A stretch of DNA of 7,562 nt from an uncultured Actinoplanes sp. (GCA_934667465.1 CAKUMG010000252.1:1-7562), one strand, 5' to 3'. Shown: positions 1 to 6,936, counted from the first letter of the stretch. Numbers and translations: made by a program. The notes: generated by a model from the sequence alone, not told the origin.

Positions 1-1
1 G

Positions 2-1228
2 CTCTGGGTCGAGCACGAGGGCATCCGGGTGCTCAACCAGAACGACGCCCGCCCCAGCGACCTGTCGCGCTTCGCCGAGCTGGGCCACGTGCACGCGCAC
101 ATGCTGCAGTTCTCCGGCGCGATCTGGTACCCGATGGTCTACGAGCTGCCCGAGGCCGCGAAGCGCGCGTTCGGCAAGCAGAAGCGTGACCGGCAGTACG
201 ACCGGACCTGGCGCTACATCGACGACCTCAAGGCCGACCACGTCTTCCCGATCGCCGGCCCGCCGTGCTTCCTGGACGACTCGCTGTTCCAGTTCAACGA
301 CGTCTTCGGCGACGAGGGCAACATCTTCCCCGACCAGTCGGTCTTCCTGACCGAATATGCGAAGGTCGGCGGCACCAACGGCGTCGTCCTGCTCCCCGGC
401 AGCGTCTCGTCGCTGGAGCTGATCCCCGCCGGCGCCGAGAAGGTCACCGGCGTGCCGGTCGAGGGCAGCGACACGCCGGTCGGCGGGGCGCCCGAGGTGG
501 TCCGGACGCGCATCGAAACGACCCACCCGACCCCGGTCGACGAGTTCTTCGCGAACAAGAAGGCCCACCTCGAGGAGATGCGCGAGCGCAAGGCGCCGAT
601 CATCGCCGCCGAGAAGGCCAGCTGGCGGCACCCCGAGATCGACGTGCTCGGCGAGCTCAAGAAGCGCATCGAGCCGCTGCTCGAGGAGTCGATCTACCTG
701 GCCAAGGGCGTCGGCGGCCCGGTCCGCTTCGACCTGGTCAGCTATGACGGCGACGCGGTCGAGTCGATCCTGGTCGACTTCCCCGGCAAGCAGGTCCGCC
801 CGGCGGCCGACGAGAAGGTGCGCTACCGCTTCCGCATGCAGCGCGAGCTGATCGAGCACCTGATCTTCATCGACGAGGGCGACTGGGTCAACTCGGTGTT
901 CCTGAGCTGCCGCTTCTCCGCCGCGCGCATCGGCCAGTACAACGAGTTCGTCTACGCCTTCTTCAAGTGCCTCAGTGAGGAACGTCTCCAGTACGCCGAG
1001 GGCTGGTACGACGAGCACGAGAAGGCGGTCGAGGCCGAGGACACGCAGTTCGGCGACTGGACTGTGCAGCGCCGCTGCCCGCACCTCAAGGCGGACCTGA
1101 GCCGCTTCGGCATCGTCGAGGGCAACCAGCTGACGTGCCAGCTGCACGGCTGGAAGTTCGACCTCCCGAGCGGCCGGTGCCTGACGAGCGTCGGACACAA
1201 GATCCGCGCCGAGAAGACGGGCGCTTAA
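2..1228 (+). CDS. MBL-fold metallo-hydrolase with C-terminal Rieske [2Fe-2S] domain (5' partial)
   Basis: The frame is open from the first base (codons start at position 2), so the true start is upstream; the internal GTG at 29 is not a credible start. About 408 residues are visible. The first ~90 resemble the C-terminal half of a UlaG/CMP-Neu5Ac-hydroxylase-like metallo-beta-lactamase fold, with an LNQNDAR segment whose Asp is a likely metal ligand, then QFSGAIWYP and AGPPCFLDD. The HxHxDH motif of the fold is not visible and must lie upstream. A charged linker and an alpha/beta region follow. At 1076-1147 is a Rieske cluster site: CPH, 17 residues, then CQLHGWKFD, giving both Cys and both His ligands. 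The protein is probably cytosolic. Rieske domains pass electrons to a catalytic site, but the substrate here is unknown. In vertebrate CMP-Neu5Ac hydroxylase the Rieske domain is N-terminal, so the order is reversed here. Related actinobacterial proteins exist, from general knowledge. The gene ends TAA at 1226-1228 and converges on the FAD oxidoreductase gene. Confidence 0.85.
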   Translation, partial: LWVEHEGIRVLNQNDARPSDLSRFAELGHVHAHMLQFSGAIWYPMVYELPEAAKRAFGKQKRDRQYDRTWRYIDDLKADHVFPIAGPPCFLDDSLFQFNDVFGDEGNIFPDQSVFLTEYAKVGGTNGVVLLPGSVSSLELIPAGAEKVTGVPVEGSDTPVGGAPEVVRTRIETTHPTPVDEFFANKKAHLEEMRERKAPIIAAEKASWRHPEIDVLGELKKRIEPLLEESIYLAKGVGGPVRFDLVSYDGDAVESILVDFPGKQVRPAADEKVRYRFRMQRELIEHLIFIDEGDWVNSVFLSCRFSAARIGQYNEFVYAFFKCLSEERLQYAEGWYDEHEKAVEAEDTQFGDWTVQRRCPHLKADLSRFGIVEGNQLTCQLHGWKFDLPSGRCLTSVGHKIRAEKTGA

Positions 1229-1288
1229 AGTCAAGAGCTTGATGTCGTAGCTCGGTGGGGCGTACAGACCGTCGCTCCCGCCGAGGCC

Positions 1289-1335
1289 GGGCCCGAGGAT
1301 CCAGGAGCTTCGCTCCAGAACGGATCCCCGGGCCC
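1289..1335. terminator. Nested inverted repeat, probable bidirectional terminator
   Basis: The outer arms, gggcccgaggatcc (1289-1302) and ggatccccgggccc (1322-1335), pair over 14 nt with one mismatch. Between them lies a second perfect hairpin, GGAGC-TTC-GCTCC (1304-1316). The element sits between two convergent genes that stop at 1228 and 1397, where a shared terminator is expected. No run of T follows on either strand, as is common for terminators in high-GC actinobacteria. It could instead be a copy of a dispersed intergenic palindromic repeat; this window holds no second copy to test that. The rest of the 168-bp gap (1229-1396) shows nothing else convincing. Confidence 0.5.
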
Positions 1336-1396
1336 TTCGCTCTGCGTAAGTGGTCACCCTCGCAAGCCCCGTCGCCACTCACCCACCCATCAGCGG

Positions 1397-2998
1397 CTAG
1401 GCGGCGACGCCCAGGTCGGCCAGGAGGCGGCGGGCGGCGTTGTGGCCGGCGGCGCCGATGACGCTGCCGGCCGGGTGGGTGCCGGCGGAGCCCGCGTAGA
1501 GGCCGTCGAGCCCCGTGGCGTAGGGCATGCGCTCGTCGAAGGCGACCGTGTTGTCGACGTGGTGGATGTGGCCCCCGGTGATGCCGAAGTGCCGCTCGAT
1601 GCCGGGCGGGGTGAGCGGCATCGTGTCCGCGACCAACGCGGACGTGCCCGGGGCGTAGCGGTCGCAGATCTCCAGCAGCCGCGTCACATAGCCGGGCAGC
1701 GCCTCCTCCCACGTCGTGCCCGCCGGCTCGTACGGCACCGACTGGACGAACAGGGCCGACGAGTGGTGCCCGGCCTCGTCCTGCAGCGACGGATCGACGG
1801 TGGTGTGCACATACCACTCGATGGTGGGCTCGTCGGGCAGCCGGCCGGCCTGCACGTCGGCCCACATGGCGCGCAGGGCGGCCATCGGCGAGTCGCCGCC
1901 GGTGGCGCCCGAAAGGCTCGCCGAGCCGGGCAGCAGATGGATCGTCGAGCCGAACGGCGACGGGGCATCCGACGGGAGGCAGGCGAAGCGGGGCAGCCCG
2001 GACAACGCCAGGTTGAGCTTCAGCGTGGTGCCGGGCCGGCGGACCGCCTCCATGCGGGCCACCAACTCGGCGGGGAGCGCGCCGTCGGGCACGAGCGACA
2101 TGAGCTGATAGGGGTCGCAGGCCCCCAGGACCGCCCGGGCGCCGATCGCGTGACCGTCGGCGAGCACCACGCCGGTGGCGGCGCCGCCGTCGACGGTGAC
2201 GCCCGCGACCCGCGCCCCCGTGAAGATCTGAGCCCCGGCGGCCCGGGCGGCGGTGGCGAAGGCGCGCGAGACGCTGCCCATGCCGCCCTCGGCGATCATC
2301 CACGTGCCGTCGGCGCCCGGGAGGCGGCACATGTTGTGCACCAGGAAGTTGTGGCCGGTGCCCGGGTCGTCGGGGCCCGCGTTGAGCCCGGACAGGCCGT
2401 CGGTGACCGCATACATGCTGGTCAGCAGCTCGCTCTTGAAGCCGAAGCGGGCCAGGTAGTCGGCGACGGAGCCGCGCACGAGGTCGACGAACGTGCTCTG
2501 CAGCTGGGGCCGGATGTGCCGGTCGGCGATCTCCTCGACGGAGCCGGGCTCGGCGAGCCAGGCGGGCGCGAGGTCGGCCCGCAGCGCCGCGATCTCCACC
2601 TGCAGCGCGTCGTCGGCGGCGAGGTCGCGGGGTGAGAAGAACGTCTCCAGCTGGGCCCGGGTGGCCTCGCGGTCGGTGCCGAAGAGCAGATAGGGCGCGC
2701 CCGCGCCGCCGGGTGTGGGCAGGAAATAGTGCGGGTCGCGGCGCAGCACCGGGATGTCGACGTCGAGGGTGCGCAGCAGCTCGGGCGGCATCAGCCCGAG
2801 CAGATAGGACCCGGTGGACTGGCCCAGGCCGGGGACCTTGCCGAACGGATGCTCGGTGCGGGTCGCCCCGCCCAGCACGTCGGCGGCTTCCAGCACGACC
2901 ACGGACAGGCCGGCGCGGGCGAGCAGCACCGCGGAGACCAGGCCGTTGTGGCCCGATCCGATGATCACTACGTCAGCGCGCGATGGCAGAGCGTCCAT
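1397..2998 (-). CDS. FAD-dependent oxidoreductase, phytoene desaturase / PYROXD2-like family
   Basis: A 533-residue protein. The N-terminus carries a Rossmann dinucleotide-binding motif, VVIIGSGHNG (residues 10-19), followed about 20 residues later by the acidic end of the second strand (VVVLEAADVLGGATRTE), which binds the FAD ribose. A middle segment with GGMGSVSRAFATAARAAGA and GARVAGV is typical of the CrtI/amine-oxidase group, and the C-terminal motif GLYAGSAGTHPAGSVIGAAGHNAA closes the FAD site. The enzyme is probably a soluble or peripheral dehydrogenase/desaturase with unknown substrate. Overall it looks closer to the PYROXD2-like NAD(P)/FAD oxidoreductases than to true carotenoid desaturases, and no crtB, crtE or other carotenoid gene is present. 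An in-frame TTG at 3043 would add 15 residues, but it has no ribosome site and reads into the promoter. The ATG at 2998 immediately precedes the FAD motif and has a -10-like hexamer 8 nt upstream. The gene is divergent from the MMPL gene. Confidence 0.9.
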   Translation of the reverse strand: MDALPSRADVVIIGSGHNGLVSAVLLARAGLSVVVLEAADVLGGATRTEHPFGKVPGLGQSTGSYLLGLMPPELLRTLDVDIPVLRRDPHYFLPTPGGAGAPYLLFGTDREATRAQLETFFSPRDLAADDALQVEIAALRADLAPAWLAEPGSVEEIADRHIRPQLQSTFVDLVRGSVADYLARFGFKSELLTSMYAVTDGLSGLNAGPDDPGTGHNFLVHNMCRLPGADGTWMIAEGGMGSVSRAFATAARAAGAQIFTGARVAGVTVDGGAATGVVLADGHAIGARAVLGACDPYQLMSLVPDGALPAELVARMEAVRRPGTTLKLNLALSGLPRFACLPSDAPSPFGSTIHLLPGSASLSGATGGDSPMAALRAMWADVQAGRLPDEPTIEWYVHTTVDPSLQDEAGHHSSALFVQSVPYEPAGTTWEEALPGYVTRLLEICDRYAPGTSALVADTMPLTPPGIERHFGITGGHIHHVDNTVAFDERMPYATGLDGLYAGSAGTHPAGSVIGAAGHNAARRLLADLGVAA

Positions 2999-3006
2999 GG
3001 GGGCAG

Positions 3007-3012
3007 ACTGTA
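3007..3012 (-). promoter_or_regulatory. Putative -10 element of the FAD oxidoreductase gene (leaderless start)
   Basis: Read on the minus strand, TACAGT fits the actinobacterial TANNNT -10 pattern and lies 8 nt before the ATG at 2998. No Shine-Dalgarno sequence lies between them (CTGCCCCC), so transcription probably starts at or within two bases of the start codon. No good -35 was found at 17-18 bp spacing. Confidence 0.4.
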
Positions 3013-3087
3013 GCGCGTCCCACCGACAATAAAACTCCGACAAATCGGGTTGTGGATACCGATTCGCGTTCCGGCCCCGCGAAGGGG

Positions 3088-3093
3088 TAAGAC
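3088..3093 (+). promoter_or_regulatory. Putative -10 element of the MMPL gene
   Basis: TAAGAC lies exactly 6 nt before the GTG at 3100, the position a -10 hexamer would take if transcription began at the start codon. It matches TANNNT except for the last base. The only purine-rich alternative, GAAGGGG at 3081-3087, ends 12 nt before the GTG, which is far for a ribosome site, though it could still act as a weak one. Confidence 0.3.
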
Positions 3094-3099
3094 AGACGC

Positions 3100-5250
3100 G
3101 TGTTCAGTCGGTGGGGCAGAACGGTCATCCGGGTGCGATGGTGGGTCGTCGCAGCCGCGGCGGCGCTCGTCGTCGCGGGCGCGACCTGGGGCGCCGGGGT
3201 CTTCGGGGCGCTCACCGGCGGTGGCTACGACGACCCGGGCAGCGAGTCCAACCGGGCCGCGGCCGCGATCGCCGAGCAGCTGGGCCGCCGCGATCCCGAC
3301 CTGCTCGTGCTCTGGTCCAGCCCGGCGGCCACCGTCGACGATCCCGCGTTCCGCGGCGCGGTGACCGCGGCGGCCGGCCGGATCCGGGGCGAGGCCGACG
3401 TCGAGCAGGTCGCCGCCTACACCGATCCCGGCGCCTCCCCGGCGCTGGTGAGCACCGACCGGCGCGCCACCTATGCGGCCGTCTATCTGCGGGCCGCCGA
3501 CGAGGACGGCAAGACCGCGGCGCTGCACCGGATCGAGCCCGCCTTCGCGGCCGACGGGCTCGAGACCCAGGTCGGCGGGCTGGTCGCCTTCACCGACGAG
3601 GCCAACACCCAGACCGAGAAGGACATCACGCGCGCCGAGCTCTTCTCCCTGCCGGTGCTCCTGGTCCTGCTGGTGCTGATCTTCCGGGGCCTGATCGCGG
3701 CCCTGTCGCCGCTGGTCATCGGCGGCATCGCGATCCTCGGCGCGTTCGTCGCGGTGCGGGCGCTGACCCACGTCACGGACATCTCGGTCTTCGCGATCAA
3801 CGTGATCACGCTGCTCGGGCTGGGCATGGCGGTGGACTATTCGCTCTTCGTGGTCAGCCGCTTCCGGGAGGAGCTGGCGGCCGGTGCCGATGTGCCGGCG
3901 GCCATCCGGACCACTGTCGCCACGGCCGGCCGTACGGTCATGGTGTCGGGCCTGACGATCATCCTGGCCCTCTCCAGCCTGCTGATCTTCCCGCAGCCGT
4001 TCCTCGGCGGCATGGCCATCGGCGGCATGGCGGCGGTGACCGTCGCCATGCTCGCGGCCCTCACGGTGCTGCCCGCGGTGCTGTCCCTGCTCGGCCGCCG
4101 CATCGACAAGCTGCGGATCCCGCTCCCGCACCGCCGGCATCCCGGCGCCGGGTGGGCCCGCATCGCGCACAGCGTGATGCGCCGGCCGGTCCTCTATGCG
4201 GTCGGCGTGCTGGCGGTCCTCGTGGCGTTCGCGCTGCCGTTCCTGCGCGTGGAGTTCGGCGGCTTCGACGAGCGGGTGCTGCCCCCGGGCAGCGAGGCGC
4301 GCGTGGTGGGGGAGACGCTCGACACCCGTTTCCCGGGTGGCGGTGCCGACCCGATCAGCGTCCACGTGGCCGGCCCGGCCGGCGACCTGCCCACCCGCAT
4401 CGCCGCCCTGCCCGACGTCACCGGCGCGACCGTGACGGCCGAGCGCGACGGGGCGGCGCTCATCACCGTGACCTACCCGGAGGGGCTGCCCACCGCCGAC
4501 TCCCGGGAGATCGTGGCGGCGATCCGCGACCTCGCCCCGCCGCCCGGTGCCGAGGTGCTCGTCGGCGGGCGCCCCGCCGTCGACCTCGACCTGCTGGAGA
4601 GCCTCGCCGCCGGCCTGCCGTGGATGGCCCTGATCATGGCGGTGGCGACGATGCTGCTGCTCTTCCTCGCGTTCGGTTCGATCCTGTTGCCGATCAAGGC
4701 AGTCCTGATGAACGTGGTCTCCATCGGCGCCTCGTTCGGCGTCGTGGTCTGGATCTTCCAGCAGGGCCACTTCGAGAGCGTGCTGCGTTACGAGTCGACA
4801 GGCTTCATCGAGCCCAGCAACATGATCCTGGTGCTCGCGGTGCTGTTCGGGCTCGCCACGGACTACGAGGTGTTCCTGCTCTCCCGGGTCCGCGAGGAGT
4901 GGGACCGCACCGGCGACAACACGGCGGCCGTCGCCGCGGGGCTGCAGCACACGGGCGGCATCATCACCGCCGCGGCGCTGCTCCTGATCACGGTCGTGGC
5001 CGGTTTCGCCACCGGCGGCGTCACGGTCATCAAGATCATCGGGGTCGGGATGATCGTCGCCATCGTGATCGACGCGACCCTGGTCCGGGCGCTGCTGGTC
5101 CCGGCCACCATGCGCCTGCTCGGCCGCTGGAACTGGTGGGCGCCCGGGTTCCTGGGCCGCTTCTACGGCCGCTACGGCATCCACGAGACCAGCGCCGGCC
5201 CGCCGCCCGGGCGCTCCGAGGAGGAGGCGCCGGTGAAGGCTGCCCTCTGA
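3100..5250 (+). CDS. MMPL family transporter (RND superfamily)
   Basis: A complete 716-residue inner-membrane transporter with the two-fold repeat of the MMPL/RND class. It has a first membrane helix (about residues 14-35), an extracytoplasmic porter domain (about 36-180), helices 2-6 (about 181-345), helix 7 (about 364-382), a second porter domain (about 383-505) and helices 8-12 (about 506-672). The proton-relay Asp-Tyr pairs of MmpL proteins are present in both halves: D246-Y247 in GLGMAVDYSLFVVSRFREE and D588-Y589 in FGLATDYEVFLLSRVREEW. The family uses the proton gradient to export lipids, siderophores or small hydrophobic compounds; the substrate here cannot be told. It is of the shorter MMPL type, without the long C-terminal extension seen in MmpL3. 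The GTG at 3100 is chosen because it just precedes a basic stretch and helix 1. It is transcribed alone, divergent from the oxidoreductase gene and convergent with the YcxB-like gene 16 bp downstream. No partner lipoprotein or TetR regulator is visible. Confidence 0.95.
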   Translation: MFSRWGRTVIRVRWWVVAAAAALVVAGATWGAGVFGALTGGGYDDPGSESNRAAAAIAEQLGRRDPDLLVLWSSPAATVDDPAFRGAVTAAAGRIRGEADVEQVAAYTDPGASPALVSTDRRATYAAVYLRAADEDGKTAALHRIEPAFAADGLETQVGGLVAFTDEANTQTEKDITRAELFSLPVLLVLLVLIFRGLIAALSPLVIGGIAILGAFVAVRALTHVTDISVFAINVITLLGLGMAVDYSLFVVSRFREELAAGADVPAAIRTTVATAGRTVMVSGLTIILALSSLLIFPQPFLGGMAIGGMAAVTVAMLAALTVLPAVLSLLGRRIDKLRIPLPHRRHPGAGWARIAHSVMRRPVLYAVGVLAVLVAFALPFLRVEFGGFDERVLPPGSEARVVGETLDTRFPGGGADPISVHVAGPAGDLPTRIAALPDVTGATVTAERDGAALITVTYPEGLPTADSREIVAAIRDLAPPPGAEVLVGGRPAVDLDLLESLAAGLPWMALIMAVATMLLLFLAFGSILLPIKAVLMNVVSIGASFGVVVWIFQQGHFESVLRYESTGFIEPSNMILVLAVLFGLATDYEVFLLSRVREEWDRTGDNTAAVAAGLQHTGGIITAAALLLITVVAGFATGGVTVIKIIGVGMIVAIVIDATLVRALLVPATMRLLGRWNWWAPGFLGRFYGRYGIHETSAGPPPGRSEEEAPVKAAL

Positions 5251-5255
5251 CGCGC

Positions 5256-5284
5256 CCGGCCGCCGGTCAGGGGGCGACGGCCGG
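5256..5284. terminator. Weak dyad at the convergent MMPL / YcxB-like gene ends
   Basis: CCGGCCG (5256-5262) and CGGCCGG (5278-5284) could form a 7-bp GC stem with a 15-nt loop across the 16-bp gap between two convergent stop codons. The right arm is also the last copy of the CGGCCGG core of the 33-bp repeats in the YcxB-like gene, so the pairing may be incidental. No T-run follows. Confidence 0.2.
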
Positions 5285-5968
5285 CCGGAGCTTGGTGCCG
5301 GGGCCGGTGTCGGCCGGGCGCACCGGAAAGCCCGTGCCGGCGGGGTGGGGCGCGGTGCCGGAGTCGGTGCCGGCCGGGTCGGACGCGGTGCTGGAGCCGG
5401 CATCGGCCGGGTGGGGCGCGGTGTTGGAGCCGGTGTCGGCCGCTCGGGGCGGGATGCCGGGGGTGGAGTCGGCCGGGCGGGGCGGGGTGCCGGAGCCCGG
5501 GCCGGTCGTGTCACGGGCTGCGATGATCGCGCGCAGGGTCGACAGCTCCTGCGGGGTCAGGCCGCCGGTGGGCACGAGGACGAACTGCAGCTTGTTGAGC
5601 CGGAGCAGGATCTGGCCGGGCAGGTCGTCGACGGCGGCGACGAGCGGCCAGGCGACGGAGGAGTCGGCCAGGTCGGTCGGAGTGCGGAACCCCTGCGGCC
5701 CGAAGGCGTACTCCGTCGGGCGGAAGTGGCGCTCGCCGAGCTTGAGCGACCGCCGGACCACCAGCCACGGGCAGACGATCCCCAGGACGAGCGCGAGCAC
5801 GACATAGACGACGAAGAAATACACTCCCGCCGCGGCCCAGAAGTAGATCCCCGCGGCGACGACGACCAGCGCGAGCAGCCGGGCCAGGGAGAACCGGGCA
5901 CGCGCCACGTGGCGGACGGCCGTCGCGAAGAGCGCCCGGTCCGGCTCGGCCGAGAAGGTCAGTGTCAT
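5267..5968 (-). CDS. YcxB-like family membrane protein with repeat-built C-terminal tail
   Basis: A 233-residue protein. Residues 1-27 are a short cytoplasmic stretch with charged residues; 28-70 are two closely spaced membrane helices (LLALVVVAAGIYFW and FFVVYVVLALVLGIVCPW) forming a hairpin. Residues 71-150 form a small soluble domain like the YcxB-like C-terminal domain, with RRSLKLGERHFRPTEYAFGP, an aromatic-to-Trp stretch (VAWPLVAAVDD), hydrophobic strands (QILLRLNKLQFVLVP) and a final helix starting LTPQEL. The match is by general pattern and biochemical function is unknown for the family. Residues about 154-230 are low-complexity Pro/Ala/Thr/Gly/Ser repeats. Both ends are predicted cytoplasmic. 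The frame is open 53 codons further upstream (to 6127), but the ATG at 5968 is preferred: it has GGAG 6 nt upstream and avoids running into the YihY-family gene. It is divergent from that gene and converges on the MMPL gene. Confidence 0.75.
   Translation of the reverse strand: MTLTFSAEPDRALFATAVRHVARARFSLARLLALVVVAAGIYFWAAAGVYFFVVYVVLALVLGIVCPWLVVRRSLKLGERHFRPTEYAFGPQGFRTPTDLADSSVAWPLVAAVDDLPGQILLRLNKLQFVLVPTGGLTPQELSTLRAIIAARDTTGPGSGTPPRPADSTPGIPPRAADTGSNTAPHPADAGSSTASDPAGTDSGTAPHPAGTGFPVRPADTGPGTKLRPAVAP
5278..5508 (-). repeat. In-frame 33-bp tandem repeats encoding an 11-residue unit
   Basis: On the plus strand the core CGGCCGGG or a close variant begins at 5278, 5311, 5338, 5371, 5404, 5437 and 5470. 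The spacing is 33 bp throughout, except for one 27-bp step at 5311-5338. Both lengths are multiples of three, so the reading frame is kept. Translated on the minus strand, the unit is of the type DTGSNTAPHPA, giving about seven degenerate copies, one of them shortened to nine residues (GTGFPVRPA). The array forms the whole C-terminal tail of the YcxB-like protein. Confidence 0.8.
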
Positions 5969-5974
5969 GCAGGT

Positions 5975-5978
5975 CTCC
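5975..5978 (-). promoter_or_regulatory. Ribosome binding site deciding the start of the YcxB-like gene
   Basis: On the minus strand GGAG lies 6 nt before the ATG at 5968. It is the clearest Shine-Dalgarno spacing among the complete starts in the window, and it favours this ATG over the longer upstream reading frame. Confidence 0.55.
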
Positions 5979-6012
5979 AGGTCTTCCGCATCGAGCCGCG
6001 TCGTCGGGCGAG

Positions 6013-6018
6013 ATCGTA
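6013..6018 (-). promoter_or_regulatory. Putative -10 element of the YcxB-like gene
   Basis: TACGAT on the minus strand matches TANNNT and lies about 44 nt before the ATG at 5968, so the transcript would have a leader of roughly 38 nt that includes the GGAG site. CTGTCA 15 bp further upstream is a weak -35 candidate with rather short spacing. The element lies in the 76-bp divergent gap shared with the YihY-family gene. Confidence 0.35.
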
Positions 6019-6031
6019 GCGGCCGGATGGG

Positions 6032-6037
6032 TATGAC
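6032..6037 (+). promoter_or_regulatory. Putative -10 element of the YihY-family gene
   Basis: TATGAC is followed after 7 nt (AGGGGGC) by the ATG at 6045. The purine run AGGGGG ends only 1 nt before the ATG, too close for normal ribosome binding, so a start at or near the first base of the coding sequence is plausible. The last hexamer base departs from TANNNT and no clear -35 is seen. Confidence 0.3.
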
Positions 6038-6044
6038 AGGGGGC

Positions 6045-6893
6045 ATGCGAACCCTCCGCCGGCTGCTCACCGCCGCCTTCCGCCCGCTCCGGGGCAGGGA
6101 CCTGGCTCTGCACGCCGCAGCGGTCACCTTCTACGCAGGTATCGCCGTGGTCCCGGTCGCGCTGCTCGCCATCTGGCTCACCAGCCTGGTCGCGGGCGCG
6201 GACCGGATCCGGCGGCTGACCGGCCGCACCATCGAGGCCCTGCCGGACGCCATCGGCGCGCCGAACGCCCTTTCCCAGCTCATCGAGGCCGGCCTGGACC
6301 TGACGCCGCTGCTGGCGCTGGCCAGCCTGCTGCCGGCCACCTTCTACGGCGAGGGCCTGCGCCGCGCGTTCGTCTCCCTGCGCGACCCGGGGGAGTCGAT
6401 GGTCGGCTGGCGCGGCCGCCTCCTCTGGCTCCCGCTGCTGGCCGCGGCCCCCGCCCTGCTGCTGAGCCTGTTGCTCGCGCTGCCGGTCACCGCCGGCCTG
6501 TGGCAGCGCGGCGGCTGGTACTCGGTGGCCGGCGTGATCCTGTCGTTCCTGGCCGCCTGGCTGGTCCTCACCCCGGTCGTCATCTGGGTCTACCGCGGCA
6601 TCGCGCCGGGCCGCCCGGAATGGCTCGCCACCGTGCTGGTCGGCTCGTTCACGGCCGCGAACCTGTCCGGCTTCCTGCACGGCTTCGTGCTGTTCTGTTC
6701 CTTCCCGCTCGACCTGGGCATCCCGTTCGGCGGCTTCACGGAGATCGGCGGTGTCGTGGCGGTCGGCTTCTGGCTCTACCTCTTCCACGTGATCATCCTG
6801 ACCGGCTACGCGGCGACCCGGAGCGCCAGCAACTACCAGTGCGCCCGCCGCGCCCGCAAGCTCGAGGAGGACCCGGTAGCGGTCGCCGCTTGA
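6045..6893 (+). CDS. YihY/BrkB family inner-membrane protein
   Basis: A 282-residue integral membrane protein with six predicted helices at about residues 25-47, 86-105, 126-152, 160-183, 193-217 and 233-258, the number usual for the YihY/BrkB (UPF0761) family. The first helix carries the family-like pattern [19 protein letters not shown] after a short basic start (MRTLRRLL). A polar stretch between helices 1 and 2 ([11 protein letters not shown]) and the short loop with YGEGLRRAF after helix 2 also fit. Length is close to family norms. Some members were once called ribonuclease BN, a name now assigned to a different protein, so nuclease activity should not be inferred; transport or envelope roles are unproven. 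The frame is open back to 5967, and ATGs at 6027 and 6033 are also possible. The ATG at 6045 is chosen because it directly precedes the basic start and has a -10-like hexamer 7 nt upstream. dxr follows 43 bp downstream on the same strand. Confidence 0.85.
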   Translation: MRTLRRLLTAAFRPLRGRDLALHAAAVTFYAGIAVVPVALLAIWLTSLVAGADRIRRLTGRTIEALPDAIGAPNALSQLIEAGLDLTPLLALASLLPATFYGEGLRRAFVSLRDPGESMVGWRGRLLWLPLLAAAPALLLSLLLALPVTAGLWQRGGWYSVAGVILSFLAAWLVLTPVVIWVYRGIAPGRPEWLATVLVGSFTAANLSGFLHGFVLFCSFPLDLGIPFGGFTEIGGVVAVGFWLYLFHVIILTGYAATRSASNYQCARRARKLEEDPVAVAA

Positions 6894-6924
6894 GCCTGAC
6901 GGCAGCGGGCGTGCACGCGTCCGG

Positions 6925-6930
6925 AAAGAT
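6925..6930 (+). promoter_or_regulatory. Weak -10-like hexamer before dxr
   Basis: AAAGAT lies exactly 6 nt before the ATG at 6937. It keeps the second A and final T of TANNNT but lacks the first T. GAGGG (6931-6935) is only 1 nt from the ATG, too close for a normal Shine-Dalgarno. Either a leaderless start or read-through from the YihY-family gene is possible. Confidence 0.2.
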
Positions 6931-6936
6931 GAGGGC

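Noticed and set aside
1322..1332. GGATCCCCGGG, identical to a BamHI-SmaI cloning polylinker junction
   Set aside because: It forms one arm of a longer dyad and both flanks are native high-GC sequence, with no other polylinker sites or vector sequence. It is not cloning contamination.
1255..1461. 68-codon open frame across the convergent gap
   Set aside because: It runs through the inverted repeat into the antisense of the oxidoreductase gene and is Arg-rich, with no ribosome site or motif.
2968..5514. Very long open frame (848 codons) on the minus strand opposite the MMPL gene
   Set aside because: It is rich in Arg, Asp, His, Pro and Gln with no domain or membrane pattern, and lies opposite a gene with clear MMPL motifs. 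Long antisense open frames are expected in DNA this GC-rich because stop codons are rare.
3111..5807. 898-codon open frame on the plus strand overlapping the MMPL gene and running past it
   Set aside because: It is Arg/Gly/Pro/Ala-rich shadow coding in another frame of the MMPL gene, and it continues antisense to the YcxB-like gene. It has no recognisable motif.
6909..6918. Perfect 10-bp palindrome GCGTGCACGC upstream of dxr
   Set aside because: Ten-bp palindromes are expected several times by chance in a window this size and GC content, and it has no supporting second site.
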